From JAFDZV01 sp964455525 (lineage in GTDB: Bacteria; Bacteroidota; Ignavibacteria; OLB7): a stretch of 64,000 bases of DNA. The stretch spans positions 806,001 through 870,000 of the forward strand of contig CAYVWR010000002.1 in assembly GCA_964455525.1 (NCBI GenBank), in the 5' to 3' direction. Position 1 is the first letter of the stretch. Each line of letters starts with the position of its first letter. The notes under the pieces were generated by a model, which worked only from the letters and a program-made list of their open reading frames with translations, was not told the DNA's origin and made no database searches. The position numbers were made by a program, and so were the translations under genes. Shown here piece after piece: positions 34,672-44,381 of the stretch.

Positions 34672-35559
34672 ATGCATGCCCCCGTCTCCGCACCTTTCAG
34701 ACGATCTGTGGACCATATCTATCTCAACGGAATCCTCTCTCCAGCCGATCAGGCTGCGCTGTCGCCATTCGATCGTGGCTTCCTCTTTGGCGACGGGCTT
34801 TTTGATACCATCAGGGTGTATCGTGGACGGGCGCATCTGCTTCGCCGCCACCTGCGCCGCCTTATCTCCGGCCTCGATTTTCTCGATATAGCACACCCAT
34901 CGGAGGATGAGTTCGCCGATGCCGTCCGACGTACGATCGTGGCGAACGATATCTGGAGCGGTGCGCTCCGTCTTACGGTGACACGGGGCGTGGGGGGAGC
35001 GATGGGGGAGCCGGAGCTGGCAGAGGGGCCAACCGTGCTTATCACCTCCAGAGCGTTGGCACCGGAGGGCACATATGAGGATGGGGAGCAGGTGATAACG
35101 CTCGGCATCCGGCATACCGAGCCACAGCTCGGGCGTCGCCTGAAGAGCCTGAATTATCTGCCTGCCGTTTATGCGGCACGGGAACTGGCTGCTGCCGGAG
35201 TGCGCGAGGGATTGCTTCTGAGCAGCGATGGAACTGTTGCCGAGGGAACGGTGAGCAATGTTTTTTGCGTGGTCCAGGGGCGTTTGCTGACACCGCCGCC
35301 AGCGCTCGGTATCCTTCCCGGGGTCACACGCGAACGGGTGATAGAGCTTGCGGAGAATGAGGGCCTGGAGGTTCGGCAGGAGATGTTCGATCATGAGATG
35401 CTGGTGCATGCCGAGGAGTGCTTCTACACAAATTCGGTGCGGGAGGTGGTGCCTGTGGTGCGTGTGGATGATCGCACGATCGGCGATGGCCGACCCGGCC
35501 CGCATACCGTTCGTTTACGCGATGCCTATCGCCGCGAGGCACCGAACGAGATGCTCTAG
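34672..35559 (+). CDS. Class IV PLP aminotransferase (BCAT / aminodeoxychorismate lyase family)
   Basis: A 295-residue fold-type IV PLP enzyme. DRGFLFGDGLFDTIRVYRGR (34-53) opens the fold, the PLP-binding lysine is Lys158 in RRLKSLNYL, and EGTVSNVF (Glu191) contacts the cofactor. ILPGVTRERVIELA and CFYTNSVREVVPV are also typical. The short length and DGLFDT fit PabC-like 4-amino-4-deoxychorismate lyases or D-amino-acid and branched-chain aminotransferases; sequence alone does not separate them. No pab or ilv gene is adjacent. Confidence 0.85.
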   Translation: MHAPVSAPFRRSVDHIYLNGILSPADQAALSPFDRGFLFGDGLFDTIRVYRGRAHLLRRHLRRLISGLDFLDIAHPSEDEFADAVRRTIVANDIWSGALRLTVTRGVGGAMGEPELAEGPTVLITSRALAPEGTYEDGEQVITLGIRHTEPQLGRRLKSLNYLPAVYAARELAAAGVREGLLLSSDGTVAEGTVSNVFCVVQGRLLTPPPALGILPGVTRERVIELAENEGLEVRQEMFDHEMLVHAEECFYTNSVREVVPVVRVDDRTIGDGRPGPHTVRLRDAYRREAPNEML

Positions 35560-35609
35560 GAGATGATGCACGCGCCTGGGGGAGTGCCGTTGCAGTGCTC
35601 AAGAACGAT

Positions 35610-36293
35610 TCAGCATCCATCCAGGCAGTTCTGAGCGTTGCCATACTCATGCTGGCCGCTGCATTCGGTCAGTCGTTCCTTTGAGAGAAGTATGGCGCGG
35701 AGGAGTGTCGGCAGAGAAGGGCGCAGAGGGTCGCTGCAAATCGAATAGATCCTCCGGCAACAGGTAGTACCGCAGGGCTGCCATTTATACATCTTCACCT
35801 TTGTTGTACCCCCACTCCTGTAGTCTGGAAACGGCTCACCATATCCCTGATCGCACTGCCTGCTGTCCGGGTCAACAGTATATTCGCAGCCAACCCAGAT
35901 GCCGCACGATGCTGTATAGACATGGATGCGCTCGACGCGATCGCTCGAACTGCATGGTGGAATGGTTGTATGGATCAGATCTCTATAGATAAGGGCCATA
36001 GTGAGATAGTCAATGGCTCCACTATAATGGTACTGTTCAACATCAATATTCCGCAAATCTTCGCAAAAACCGGCATATAATATCTTCTCGATGGTATATT
36101 CAAGGATGCCATTGCACATTCTCGTCCGGTATTCGATCTGAGCTGTGCAGCCTGGAGCGATTGTCGTAAGATTCGTGTTCTCGATAGAGGACCAATCGCC
36201 ACAGCCATCGTTAGGCGGGCATTGGCACAATGCATCGTGCGAAACCATGAAAAGCATAATGAATGATAGGGAGATGAAGTAGCAGGGGACCAT
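35610..36293 (-). CDS. Cys-rich secreted protein, lineage-specific family (copy 1)
   Basis: A 227-residue product with a signal peptide (MVPCYFISLSFIMLFMVSHDALC, cut before QCPPND). About 18 cysteines are shared in position with the gene at 38006. Shared blocks are QCPP..C, C.G..EY.I, YHYS.AID, VYTASCGI.VGCEY, DP.SR.CDQGY.EP.P.Y, WQPCGTTCCRR and CSGQ..YG..QNCLDGC. Such spacing implies several disulfides in an extracellular domain. No known family was recognised. The gene is AT-richer than its neighbours. The start at 36293 is chosen for the signal peptide. Confidence 0.78.
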   Translation of the reverse strand: MVPCYFISLSFIMLFMVSHDALCQCPPNDGCGDWSSIENTNLTTIAPGCTAQIEYRTRMCNGILEYTIEKILYAGFCEDLRNIDVEQYHYSGAIDYLTMALIYRDLIHTTIPPCSSSDRVERIHVYTASCGIWVGCEYTVDPDSRQCDQGYGEPFPDYRSGGTTKVKMYKWQPCGTTCCRRIYSICSDPLRPSLPTLLRAILLSKERLTECSGQHEYGNAQNCLDGC

Positions 36294-36511
36294 TGTCGTT
36301 CTCCGCAAGGATGCTGTGTAACTATCTGGACCCTGATCATGGATGGTGCCCCGATGCATAGGGACAGACCAGGCCGCGATTACATAAGGTTATGTTATCG
36401 TTACAGATCTCTCTGCATTACCGTTAGCACACCAGGAACCTGGGGATGATGAGAGAGTTTTCTGAGGCTGCCGTACTTCTGCTCACAGATAAACAATGCG
36501 GGCGCACGCCG

Positions 36512-37921
36512 TCATCGCTCGGCGATGATGAGCTTTGCTTGGTACAGCCGCTTGTTGGTTCTTGTTCGCACTATGTATGGACCTGATGGCAAACCTGCCG
36601 TTTCGATACGAACGGATGATGGTGGAGCGCCTGTCATCATTACAGGACTGATTTCCTCCCCTCTTATACCGACTAGACCGACACCAGTGATGGTTTCGCC
36701 TTCATCCAGATTCAGAGTAACTATGATTGTTCTGCTCCGCTCTACTGGGTTGGGGTGAATAAATGCCTGGATGTGATATTGTTCAGGTGATACCGCCGAA
36801 AGCCCTGTAAGGGGATCGAAGATGACGATGCCCCAACTGGTTGCACAGTGCAATCCATTGTCTCTGATATAAAGATCATTCGTGGATTGGAGATAGGGGG
36901 GCGTATTAAAATCTGGAAAATAGTCGCGCATCTCTATGCGCCGGATCTGGTCGGCGTCGATCGTATACAATCCCTCGCGTGTTCCTATATATACGATGTT
37001 GTTCTGAGCCGTTATTGTTTTGACATCGGGCGAAACATCGATACCATAGGGGATCTCGTAATTGATCACGGTGCTTCGGGTTCTGTCGATCTTTGTTACT
37101 GTTGCCGGACGATACACTCCCGGACCATCTTCAAAGGACTGGCAGCCGATGTAGAAGTTGTCGTCACTATCAATAGAAAAGGCTGTTGTGCTGCCTCGAA
37201 CTGCTCTGGCGTCAGCCGGAATAGGAACTGATTTGAATGTAGTGCCGTCATAGTTCAAAAGAGCATCGAGACCGGAACCGTCCTGTGTCCTTTGAGCAAC
37301 CCAGAGATCCCCGTTGCTATCCTCTGCTATATTGGTGAAGGAGCTGACGGGGGATATATAATGGAGGATCTTCTGTAGTGTGTCGCCATTGAGCCTGAAT
37401 ATCTCGTTATAGGGAATAGACCAGCTAGTGGGAATTCCATGTATAGTGTCGCGCCGAAGTATAGTGCGAGCTTCTGCGGTGATCCATGTTTGCCCTTTTG
37501 TATCGGTAATGATGTGATGAAAATCACGGCTTTCTCTAAGTGAATCAAGGAATTGCACTACGTTCCAGGTTTTTGAGGATCTATTAAATCGCAGGATATT
37601 GTTCTGAGCTGTCACGATGATGTTGTGCTGCCGGTCACGACCAATGTCGAATAGCCGAGTCGATTCACGTAGTGGATATCCATACTCTGCTGTGCTGTAT
37701 GTGTGCCAGCTAGATCCGTCGTAGCCCTGAACAGCATAGGTGCTATAGGAAGCTTCTGTTGGGTTGCAGACAATCCCCCACATTCCGCGAGGCACCGTAT
37801 CCGCGCAGAGCGCTGTCACCGCATAGCTGAAGAGCTGATCAGGTCGGAACCAGCGGTTCTGTGCCTGGGCGGTGCAAATGCTTGTACAGAGGAGCAGGAG
37901 ACAGAGTATCGGAGTGTTCAT
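36512..37921 (-). CDS. Secreted beta-propeller protein with T9SS sorting domain
   Basis: A 469-residue protein with a signal peptide (MNTPILCLLLLCTSICTAQA, cut before Gln). Propeller-like repeats follow, of the type seen in two-component sensor domains (NIAEDSNGDLWVAQRTQDG, SIDSDDNFYIGCQ, NIVYIGTREGLYTI). The last ~80 residues are a T9SS sorting domain (AFIHPNPVERSRTIIVTL ... GPYIVRTRTNKRLYQAKLII). Unlike the kinase at 10450 it has no transmembrane or kinase part, so it is probably displayed outside the cell. It lies between two Cys-rich paralogs on the same strand. Function unknown. Confidence 0.83.
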   Translation of the reverse strand: MNTPILCLLLLCTSICTAQAQNRWFRPDQLFSYAVTALCADTVPRGMWGIVCNPTEASYSTYAVQGYDGSSWHTYSTAEYGYPLRESTRLFDIGRDRQHNIIVTAQNNILRFNRSSKTWNVVQFLDSLRESRDFHHIITDTKGQTWITAEARTILRRDTIHGIPTSWSIPYNEIFRLNGDTLQKILHYISPVSSFTNIAEDSNGDLWVAQRTQDGSGLDALLNYDGTTFKSVPIPADARAVRGSTTAFSIDSDDNFYIGCQSFEDGPGVYRPATVTKIDRTRSTVINYEIPYGIDVSPDVKTITAQNNIVYIGTREGLYTIDADQIRRIEMRDYFPDFNTPPYLQSTNDLYIRDNGLHCATSWGIVIFDPLTGLSAVSPEQYHIQAFIHPNPVERSRTIIVTLNLDEGETITGVGLVGIRGEEISPVMMTGAPPSSVRIETAGLPSGPYIVRTRTNKRLYQAKLIIAER

Positions 37922-38005
37922 GGCGATTGGATGAAAATGCTGTGGGAGATGGGTTGGCCAGTTGTTAGCCGAAGTTCTTATCTCTGTGAGGAAGTTTCTG
38001 GCTAC

Positions 38006-38674
38006 CTAACATCCGTCAAGGCATTCCTGGCTGCCATATTTTGATTGCCCACTGCAGGGCAGAAGCCTCTCCTTTGTTATTATCGAGGACCGTTTGACCC
38101 TTAGTGTCGTATCATAACAGAACTCGATGTTGCGCCGGCAGCAGGTTGTGCCACAGGATTGCCATTGATAGTGTTTTATTTTATCCACACCATTGTCTTG
38201 GTACTCTGGATATGGTTCAAGGTAGCCTTGGTCACATGTTCTGCTTGCAGGGTCAATCTTGTATTCACACCCTACAAATATGCCGCATGATGCTGTATAG
38301 ACATTTGCTCGCTGGACACCGCCTGGGCAGAATGGTACCGCGTATTCTGATTGCTCGATAAAGGAAAGGGTAGCGATATCGATAGCCGCATTATAGTTAT
38401 AATGATAGATGCTGAACGGCATCATTGCTTCACACATTCCTTTATAGTTGATATCTACTATATAGTATTCCCTGACACCTTTGCATATTCTTTCCTGATA
38501 TACAAACGTTGCTACGCAGGGCAGGGAACGAATCTCAATCGTTTTTGTCAGCTCGGCTGACCAGGATGCCTCACAGTCGCTGTCCGGTGGACATTGTGCT
38601 TGTGATCTGCTATAGATGCAGACTACGATCATAACGACGGCAACCAGCAACTGGAGTTGGGGTTGTGCGCACAT
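38006..38674 (-). CDS. Cys-rich secreted protein, lineage-specific family (copy 2)
   Basis: A 222-residue paralog of the gene at 35610. It has a signal peptide (LLVAVVMIVVCIYSRSQA, cut before QCPPDS) and the same cysteine blocks: C.G.REYYI, YHYN.AID, VYTASCGIFVGCEY, DPASRTCDQGYLEPYPEY, WQSCGTTCCRR, CSGQ and the C-terminal CLDGC. The conserved ends show both copies are full length. The first gene of a three-gene minus-strand island. The fold and role are not recognised. Confidence 0.78.
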   Translation of the reverse strand: MCAQPQLQLLVAVVMIVVCIYSRSQAQCPPDSDCEASWSAELTKTIEIRSLPCVATFVYQERICKGVREYYIVDINYKGMCEAMMPFSIYHYNYNAAIDIATLSFIEQSEYAVPFCPGGVQRANVYTASCGIFVGCEYKIDPASRTCDQGYLEPYPEYQDNGVDKIKHYQWQSCGTTCCRRNIEFCYDTTLRVKRSSIITKERLLPCSGQSKYGSQECLDGC

Positions 38675-38977
38675 AGAGATAGCCCCGGTATCGGTGGATG
38701 AAATCGTATGCCTTTTATGTTTTCTGAGCGCTGGTTTCCATTCGGATCTGCCCGATTGAAGTGGGTTTGATAGACCTGCCCTTCCGGTTGGGCGTTATTC
38801 TATTGTAGAATATAGGGGGTGATGGTGAGAAAGTCAAGCCTCTGCTCAGTCGCAGGGTTATGCCGTAGTAGGGGAGGAATTCCTCCATAGAACGAGCGTG
38901 CCCATGTACGATCATGGCACATGGGCACGGATAACCGGCTGCTCTGCCGGACGGTATTCCGCGACGGCGGCGGTTGC
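38675..38977. other. Intergenic region between the Cys-rich island and the IMPase gene
   Basis: No gene. It contains the IMPase-proximal hairpin (38897-38929) and should hold the promoter of the minus-strand island. Confidence 0.4.
38897..38929 (-). terminator. Hairpin downstream of the inositol monophosphatase gene
   Basis: CGTGCCCATGT and ACATGGGCACG form a perfect 11-bp stem with an 11-base loop, 48 bases past the stop. No strong T-tract. Confidence 0.55.
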
Positions 38978-39805
38978 TCAGCTCTCGATAATCGGGCTGG
39001 TACGCATCAGAATGCGGCGAAGCTGCTCGTGGACATGGCCATTGGAGGCCAGCAGGCGATCCACAATAAGCGGATGGTTCCTTTTTTCCGGTGCATACGT
39101 GCCGATAATGCCTCCTGCCTCCATCACCATCAGCGCCCCTGCTGCCACATCCCACTCATGGAGCGCAACCTCCCAGTATGCATCGAACCGGCCGGCGGCC
39201 AGGTATGCCAGATCAAGCGCCGCCGAGCCAAGACGCCGTACAGGGATGCCCATGCCCACGATCTCGGTGAAGGAGTCGATGCAGCCAAAGGGGTTCTCCT
39301 CGACGTTGTAGGGAAATCCTGTTACCAGCACTGCCCGCTCAAGATCGTTGTTCCGGCTTACCTGCAACCGCTCGCCGTTCAGATATGCCCCGCCACCCTT
39401 TGTTGCCGTGAACATCTCGCTGGTGTTGGGGTTGTAGACCACGCCGACAACCGGCTCATTATCCAGTACTGCCGCAATCGAGACGCAGTATAACGGTATA
39501 CGATGGGCGTAATTAACCGTGCCGTCGATAGGATCAACAACCCAGGTAAGCGTCGAGAAATCCCTGTTTCCTCCTGATTCTTCGGCGAGGAACTGCGTGT
39601 CAGGATGCCGCCCGATCAGGATGGTGCGGATAAGCTCCTCCGATGCCGTATCCATCAGCGTTACGAGGTTGTTCTTTCCCTCTTCCTTGTAGGTGATGCC
39701 AAGGTCGCCGTTGATCCCCTCACGGATCAGCGTGCCAGCCTGGCGTGCCGCCTCGATAGCGGAATCAAGGAGGGCTGCGAATTCAGTGTCGATCTCTGGC
39801 TGCAT
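38978..39805 (-). CDS. Inositol monophosphatase family protein (SuhB-like)
   Basis: A 275-residue Li-sensitive phosphatase-fold enzyme. FLAEESGG (Glu75/76), the central WVVDPIDGTVNYAH (Asp91, Asp94), GAYLNGERL and ALHEWDVAAGALMVMEAGG supply the metal ligands. Substrates in the family include inositol-1-phosphate, histidinol phosphate, PAP and fructose bisphosphate; none can be singled out here. The start at 39805 gives normal length; an alternative ATG lies at 39844. It is downstream of bshA by about 117 bases and probably in one unit with it. Confidence 0.92.
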   Translation of the reverse strand: MQPEIDTEFAALLDSAIEAARQAGTLIREGINGDLGITYKEEGKNNLVTLMDTASEELIRTILIGRHPDTQFLAEESGGNRDFSTLTWVVDPIDGTVNYAHRIPLYCVSIAAVLDNEPVVGVVYNPNTSEMFTATKGGGAYLNGERLQVSRNNDLERAVLVTGFPYNVEENPFGCIDSFTEIVGMGIPVRRLGSAALDLAYLAAGRFDAYWEVALHEWDVAAGALMVMEAGGIIGTYAPEKRNHPLIVDRLLASNGHVHEQLRRILMRTSPIIES

Positions 39806-39922
39806 GCGATTACCACGTGTTGATGAAGAAAGCGAATCATCCATCTGCCGCGAAACGATTGTATGCGCGGCGGACACCCTGCCGTGGGGCCGATCATCCA
39901 CGGCCTGTGGCCCCTACCCCCG

Positions 39923-41053
39923 CTATTTCCCTGCGAGGATCTTCTCATAGAACGCTTCGTACATCGGCACGATATCGTTTGCCGAGAAGTGCTCCACGGC
40001 CCGGTCACGCGCTGCCTTGCTGAACCGATCGTAGCGCTTTTTGTCGGTAAGCAGGTCGATGGCGTAGCGGGCCATGCGGTCGATATCGCCGATCTCGCTG
40101 ATATAGCCGGTTGTGCCATGGACATTCAGTTCGGGAAGCCCCCCCACGGAACTTGAAAGCACCGGCAGGCCGCAGCTCATCGCCTCCAGTGCCGACAGGC
40201 CGAAGCTCTCGGATTGGCTTGGCATCAGGAACAGATCGCTTGCCGAGAATATCTCCGGCAGCGCAGTCTGTTTGCCGAGGAATCGAACATCGGCGAAGAT
40301 CCCCAGCTCGCGGCAGAGACGTTCTGCTTCGGCACGATCAGGCCCATCGCCCACCATCACCAGTTTGCTCGGCACTTTCTCGCGCACCTGCGCAAACACC
40401 CGTACCACATCGGTTACACGCTTCACCGGACGGAAGTTGCTGGCATGGACAAGCACCTTCTCGTCGATCGGTGCGAACTGGCAGCGCAGACGGGTATCCT
40501 CGTTGCGTTGCCACTCGTTCACATTAACGAAGTTCGGGATCACCTCGATCGGCCGATCGAGATTGAAGTTCGTCAACGTTTTTTCGCGCAGGAACCGGCT
40601 GACCGCCGTTATGCCATCCGATTTGTCGATCGAGAAACGAACCAGCGGAAGCAGCGTGGGGTCCAGGCCGATCAGCGTGATATCGGTGCCGTGCAGGGTT
40701 GTGATGATCTTGATATCACGTCCCTGTTCGTTCAGAATGAGTTTTGCGTTGTATGCGCTTGTTGCATGTGGGATTGCGTAGTGGCAATGGAGGATATCGA
40801 GGTCGTCGTAGAGCACAACATCCACCATTTTGCTCGTCAGCGACAGCGAGTATAAACTATCCTCGAACAGCGGATAGTCCGGCAGTTCAACCTCATGAAA
40901 AAAGATGTTCTCATGGTAGCCGTCCAGCCGGAACGGTAGGGCATAGGATATGAAATGAACTTGATGGCCTCGTGCGGCCAGCTCTTTCCCAAGCTCTGTT
41001 GCCAGGACGCCGCTGCCACCGTAGGTTGGGTAACAGGTGATTCCGATTTTCAT
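39923..41053 (-). CDS. bshA: N-acetyl-alpha-D-glucosaminyl L-malate synthase BshA
   Basis: A 376-residue GT4 glycosyltransferase with the BshA hallmark KIGITCYPTYGGSGVLATELG at the N-terminus. Further motifs are HCHYAIPHATSAYNAK, TTLHGTDITLIG, HASNFRPVKR, and the UDP-GlcNAc-binding PSQSESFGLSALEAMSCGLPV...GG. It transfers GlcNAc to L-malate in the first step of bacillithiol synthesis, the low-molecular-weight thiol of Firmicutes and several FCB bacteria. bshB and bshC are not in the window. The gene starts at ATG 41053. Confidence 0.95.
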   Translation of the reverse strand: MKIGITCYPTYGGSGVLATELGKELAARGHQVHFISYALPFRLDGYHENIFFHEVELPDYPLFEDSLYSLSLTSKMVDVVLYDDLDILHCHYAIPHATSAYNAKLILNEQGRDIKIITTLHGTDITLIGLDPTLLPLVRFSIDKSDGITAVSRFLREKTLTNFNLDRPIEVIPNFVNVNEWQRNEDTRLRCQFAPIDEKVLVHASNFRPVKRVTDVVRVFAQVREKVPSKLVMVGDGPDRAEAERLCRELGIFADVRFLGKQTALPEIFSASDLFLMPSQSESFGLSALEAMSCGLPVLSSSVGGLPELNVHGTTGYISEIGDIDRMARYAIDLLTDKKRYDRFSKAARDRAVEHFSANDIVPMYEAFYEKILAGK

Positions 41054-41877
41054 TGTCTTTACCGGATACCTTTGAATTCTTTATTCTTTGCGAGATTTCT
41101 TAGGCATTGCATAGGTAATCTCTCTCCCTTTACTCACGTTTGGTTGTCTGGGGATTGTTTCCAGGGATCAGCTCCAGGCACACGCCTTGGCACGTTCTGC
41201 GGCGTAGCGGCCATCTCATCCGTCTCGCGTTTGCGTGCCGGTGGGGTGCCGTTGATGCGATATGCGTATCCTGGCCATCGGTTCCTGTCAATGCCACACC
41301 AGGTTCTCCCCGTAGTTCCTGCCAGGCCGTTACGGGGAATCCATCTTCTCTCTGGCAATGGATGATCCAGGGATATCGCAGGCACCGCTGACGGATCATG
41401 CCTATAATGACAGTCTGGAAAGATACGAAAGATGCGGATCGGAGCCGATGTGCGGTTACATAGAATGATAGTGTACGCATGCTCGGGTAGAAGAGGGGAT
41501 GGTGCCATGGGGCGGCTGCTTCGGCAGGATAACCACGCAACTGCCGGTGCGTTATGATGTGGCGCACAAGAAGCCACCCCGCTGGCTCGTCTGTGCAGCA
41601 GACCGGATACAGGAACCCTTTGCGTGAGCATCGGTCTCGGGAAGCCTGGGGGCGGGGATGGCTGTGGGAAGGAGGCCAGTGGCGTATGGGGATGCCGGGG
41701 TTCTTCTTTTTTCCTACCTTGTGCTGTCCGGGTGTGAGGTGCCAGGCATTGCCTGGGGATTGTCGATAGCTCGCGATCGGCTGATTGCGAGCTGCGTGGG
41801 GGAGCAGGAGCACGGAATACCCCTTTCATAGGTGGGCGCACACTCACGAGATTGGTGCCAAGGAAGCGTTGCGATCT
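41054..41877. other. Long intergenic region between divergent bshA and the YigZ gene
   Basis: An 820-base GC-rich stretch. Both strands are partly open, but the encoded peptides are Pro/Arg/Ser-rich without domains. No RNA, repeat or strong promoter was recognised. It must contain the bshA promoter. Confidence 0.45.
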
Positions 41878-42504
41878 ATGTCTGCTAGCCAATCGTTTAC
41901 AACAATACGTGATCGGACTCGCACGGAGCTTAAGATACGAGGCTCACGCTTCATCGGAACGGCCATACCGGTTCGTACCAAGGAGGAGGCCACGAGCGAG
42001 CTTGCCAAGCTTCAGAAAGAGTTCTGGGATGCTACGCATAACTGCTATGCATACCGTCTGGCCCCGGATGGCTTGCAGTACCGATTCTCCGATGACGGCG
42101 AGCCTTCCGGTTCCGCTGGCAAGCCGATCCTGTTTGTGATGCAGCAGCGAGGATTGGTCAATCTTCTTGTTGTGGTCACCCGGTACTTTGGCGGCACCAA
42201 GCTTGGCGTCGGCGGGCTTGTACGGGCGTATTCCGATACGGTGCAGGCCGCCCTTGATATGGCCGAGCTGGTCGTAGAGCATCCGACCGATACCGTCAGG
42301 GTTTTTACCACCTACGAGGATGTCCGCGTGGTGCGGTCGCTTGTAGAGAAATATGCGCTTCGGTTCGAGGAGGAATATCGCGATGTGGTGAACTATGTTG
42401 CGGCCATCAGGTCGGATCAGCTCGAAGAGTTCTCCGCGCAGCTTACCGACCTTTCGCAGGGGCGTGCCGGCCTGGTAAAGCTCGATCACATCGAAGTTCC
42501 CTGA
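41878..42504 (+). CDS. YigZ/IMPACT-family protein
   Basis: A 208-residue protein. SRFIGTAIPVRTKEEA, FWDATHNCYAYRL, FSDDGEPSGSAGKPIL and VVVTRYFGGTKLGVGGLVRAYSD are the IMPACT N-domain signatures. A C-terminal DUF1949-like domain follows. The family binds ribosomes or RNA and affects translation control; its bacterial role is uncertain. AAGGAAG lies about 12 bases before the ATG at 41878. It is 6 bases upstream of the Omp85 gene. Confidence 0.92.
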   Translation: MSASQSFTTIRDRTRTELKIRGSRFIGTAIPVRTKEEATSELAKLQKEFWDATHNCYAYRLAPDGLQYRFSDDGEPSGSAGKPILFVMQQRGLVNLLVVVTRYFGGTKLGVGGLVRAYSDTVQAALDMAELVVEHPTDTVRVFTTYEDVRVVRSLVEKYALRFEEEYRDVVNYVAAIRSDQLEEFSAQLTDLSQGRAGLVKLDHIEVP

Positions 42505-42510
42505 ACCCTC

Positions 42511-44223
42511 GTGAAGCCCGCCATCACATTCTTTCTTCTTCCGGTTTTTCTGGTGCCGGCGCTGCTATGGGCACAGCCGGAGGCGCTTCCGGTTGCAGGG
42601 GCACGGCATTTCTCCGAGGCTTATGTGCGTGGCCTCTTCCGTGATCTTCGTCCCGACTCCGCCGTTATTGCACTCTACGAAGCATATGCCGGAGCCGGTT
42701 ATCTGGGCGCCTCTGTCCGGTATGATTCTCTCACAGGCGTCTCGATTATGGAGGGGATGCCCTACACAATAGATCGGGTGCGCCTTTTCCCTGATTCGGC
42801 GGGGGCGCTGATCGCGGCTTCCGGGCTTACCGAGGCAGAGTTCTCCGGCCGTACCTTCTCGGCAGCGGATATTGCGGCGATCTCTGTGCGCTTGATCGGT
42901 GCCCTCAACGATCGTGGCTACCCGCTTGCGACCGCGCAGGTTGCGGCGATCGCTGTACACGATAGCGTTCGCTCGGTGGATCTGGACCTTGTGCTCGATC
43001 TCGGGTCACGCGTCACCATAAGCCAGATCGACGTTCAGGGGAACGCCAGCACAAGCCGTGATCTTATCGTGACAGCGGCGGCGATTCAGCCGGGAACGAT
43101 CTTTACCGATGTGCTTGCGGCGCAGATCAGAAACCGGCTCCAGCGGCTCGATATCTTCTCGGAAGTGGGGGAGCCACAGCTTTATCGAACCGATTCCGGC
43201 GCGTATGGGCTTCTGCTTACGGTGAAAGAAGGGCGAAGCAATACCTTCGATGGAGTCATAGGCTATCAGCCTGGCACCGACAGCCTGAGCCGGGGAGGGC
43301 TTACGGGGCTTGTGAACGTCTTTTTCATCTTCGGTTCCGGCAGGCGTATGGCGCTGCGCTGGCAGAAACAGAGCCTGACCGCTTCGCAGCTTGAGTTCCG
43401 GTATGGTGAGCCATTTCTGCTTGGGCTTCCGCTCGATCTGGATCTTGGCTACCGGCAGCTTCAGGAAGAAACAACGCCTGCGCTGCTGAGCTATGTGCAG
43501 CGATTTTTTACGGGCGATTTCTACTACGGCCTTACCGATGCCTTCTCCATACGGCTCGGCGGCGCATACGAGGCCACCATTCCGCAGACCGATAGCACAG
43601 AGCCATGTTTCCGGCAGCTTCTCAATAGCCGTACCGTGGAGTCCACCATCGGTATCGGCTATGATACACGCTCCAGCACGATCAATCCGGTTGCCGGGCT
43701 GCGCTACTCCACCAGTTATTCGCTCGGCACAAAAAACGTACAGGGGCCGACCCCATGCGATTCCGGCATTCCAGGGAGCGATACACGGCAGCGGGTGGAG
43801 GTAGATCTTGATGGTTATCTCCGGCTTATGCAGTCCTTTGTCCTTGCCGGGGGCATTCATTTCGGTGAGATCAAGGGCAATCTCCTGGAGGAGAGCGATC
43901 TGTTCAGGTTTGGCGGCCAGTCCAGTGTGCGGGGCTATCTGGAGAACGCTTTTCGTGCTTCGCGCAGGGCATCGGCAACTGTGGAACTGCGGTTGCTTCT
44001 TTCAAGCACATCGTATGCTGCGGTCTTCTTCGATGCCGGGTATTACCGCCGCCCGGAAGATAATCTGCGAGGCCTCCCATCGTTCGAGGAATGGATCTAT
44101 GGCTATGGGGTCGGCGCTCAGATCGAAACCCCGATCGGTCTGGTGAGGCTTTCCTATGCGCTTGGGAAGCCCGACGATTTCTCCACCGGCAAGGTCTTTT
44201 TCGGACTGGTCAATCAGTTCTAG
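42511..44223 (+). CDS. Omp85-superfamily outer membrane protein (BamA/TamA-like)
   Basis: A 570-residue protein starting at GTG with a signal peptide (ITFFLLPVFLVPALLWA, cut before Gln). It has POTRA-like modules (about 25-235; ISQIDVQGNASTSRDLIVTAAAIQPGTIF, IRNRLQRLDIFSEV) and a C-terminal 16-strand-type barrel. RFGGQSSVRGYLENAF is the typical VRGY loop motif and the last residue is Phe. Shorter than BamA (~800) and with fewer POTRA domains, it is probably a TamA- or two-partner-type translocation factor. Its seven-base gap from the YigZ gene suggests co-transcription. Substrate unknown. Confidence 0.88.
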   Translation: MKPAITFFLLPVFLVPALLWAQPEALPVAGARHFSEAYVRGLFRDLRPDSAVIALYEAYAGAGYLGASVRYDSLTGVSIMEGMPYTIDRVRLFPDSAGALIAASGLTEAEFSGRTFSAADIAAISVRLIGALNDRGYPLATAQVAAIAVHDSVRSVDLDLVLDLGSRVTISQIDVQGNASTSRDLIVTAAAIQPGTIFTDVLAAQIRNRLQRLDIFSEVGEPQLYRTDSGAYGLLLTVKEGRSNTFDGVIGYQPGTDSLSRGGLTGLVNVFFIFGSGRRMALRWQKQSLTASQLEFRYGEPFLLGLPLDLDLGYRQLQEETTPALLSYVQRFFTGDFYYGLTDAFSIRLGGAYEATIPQTDSTEPCFRQLLNSRTVESTIGIGYDTRSSTINPVAGLRYSTSYSLGTKNVQGPTPCDSGIPGSDTRQRVEVDLDGYLRLMQSFVLAGGIHFGEIKGNLLEESDLFRFGGQSSVRGYLENAFRASRRASATVELRLLLSSTSYAAVFFDAGYYRRPEDNLRGLPSFEEWIYGYGVGAQIETPIGLVRLSYALGKPDDFSTGKVFFGLVNQF

Positions 44224-44381
44224 AACTGCTGCGGCGAGGGTTGCCGGGGGAATTCTCTTCCGGTAATTTTCATGGCAGCATCATCCATACGTCGTAGCTT
44301 ATGCCGCACAGCGGATGAGGAGCGCCCGAGCTGGCCCGCTTCCCAATGGCAACCCGATTCTCTTATTGTTTTCCGATGCAG

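Noticed and set aside
41079..41105. A nine-codon minus-strand frame (MPKKSRKE) upstream of bshA
   Set aside because: It could be a leader peptide, but there is no attenuator-like structure and a frame this short is expected by chance.
41134..41892. A 252-codon minus-strand frame in the bshA-YigZ gap
   Set aside because: Pro/Arg/Ser-rich, no domain, no ribosome site, and the other frames of the same stretch are also partly open.
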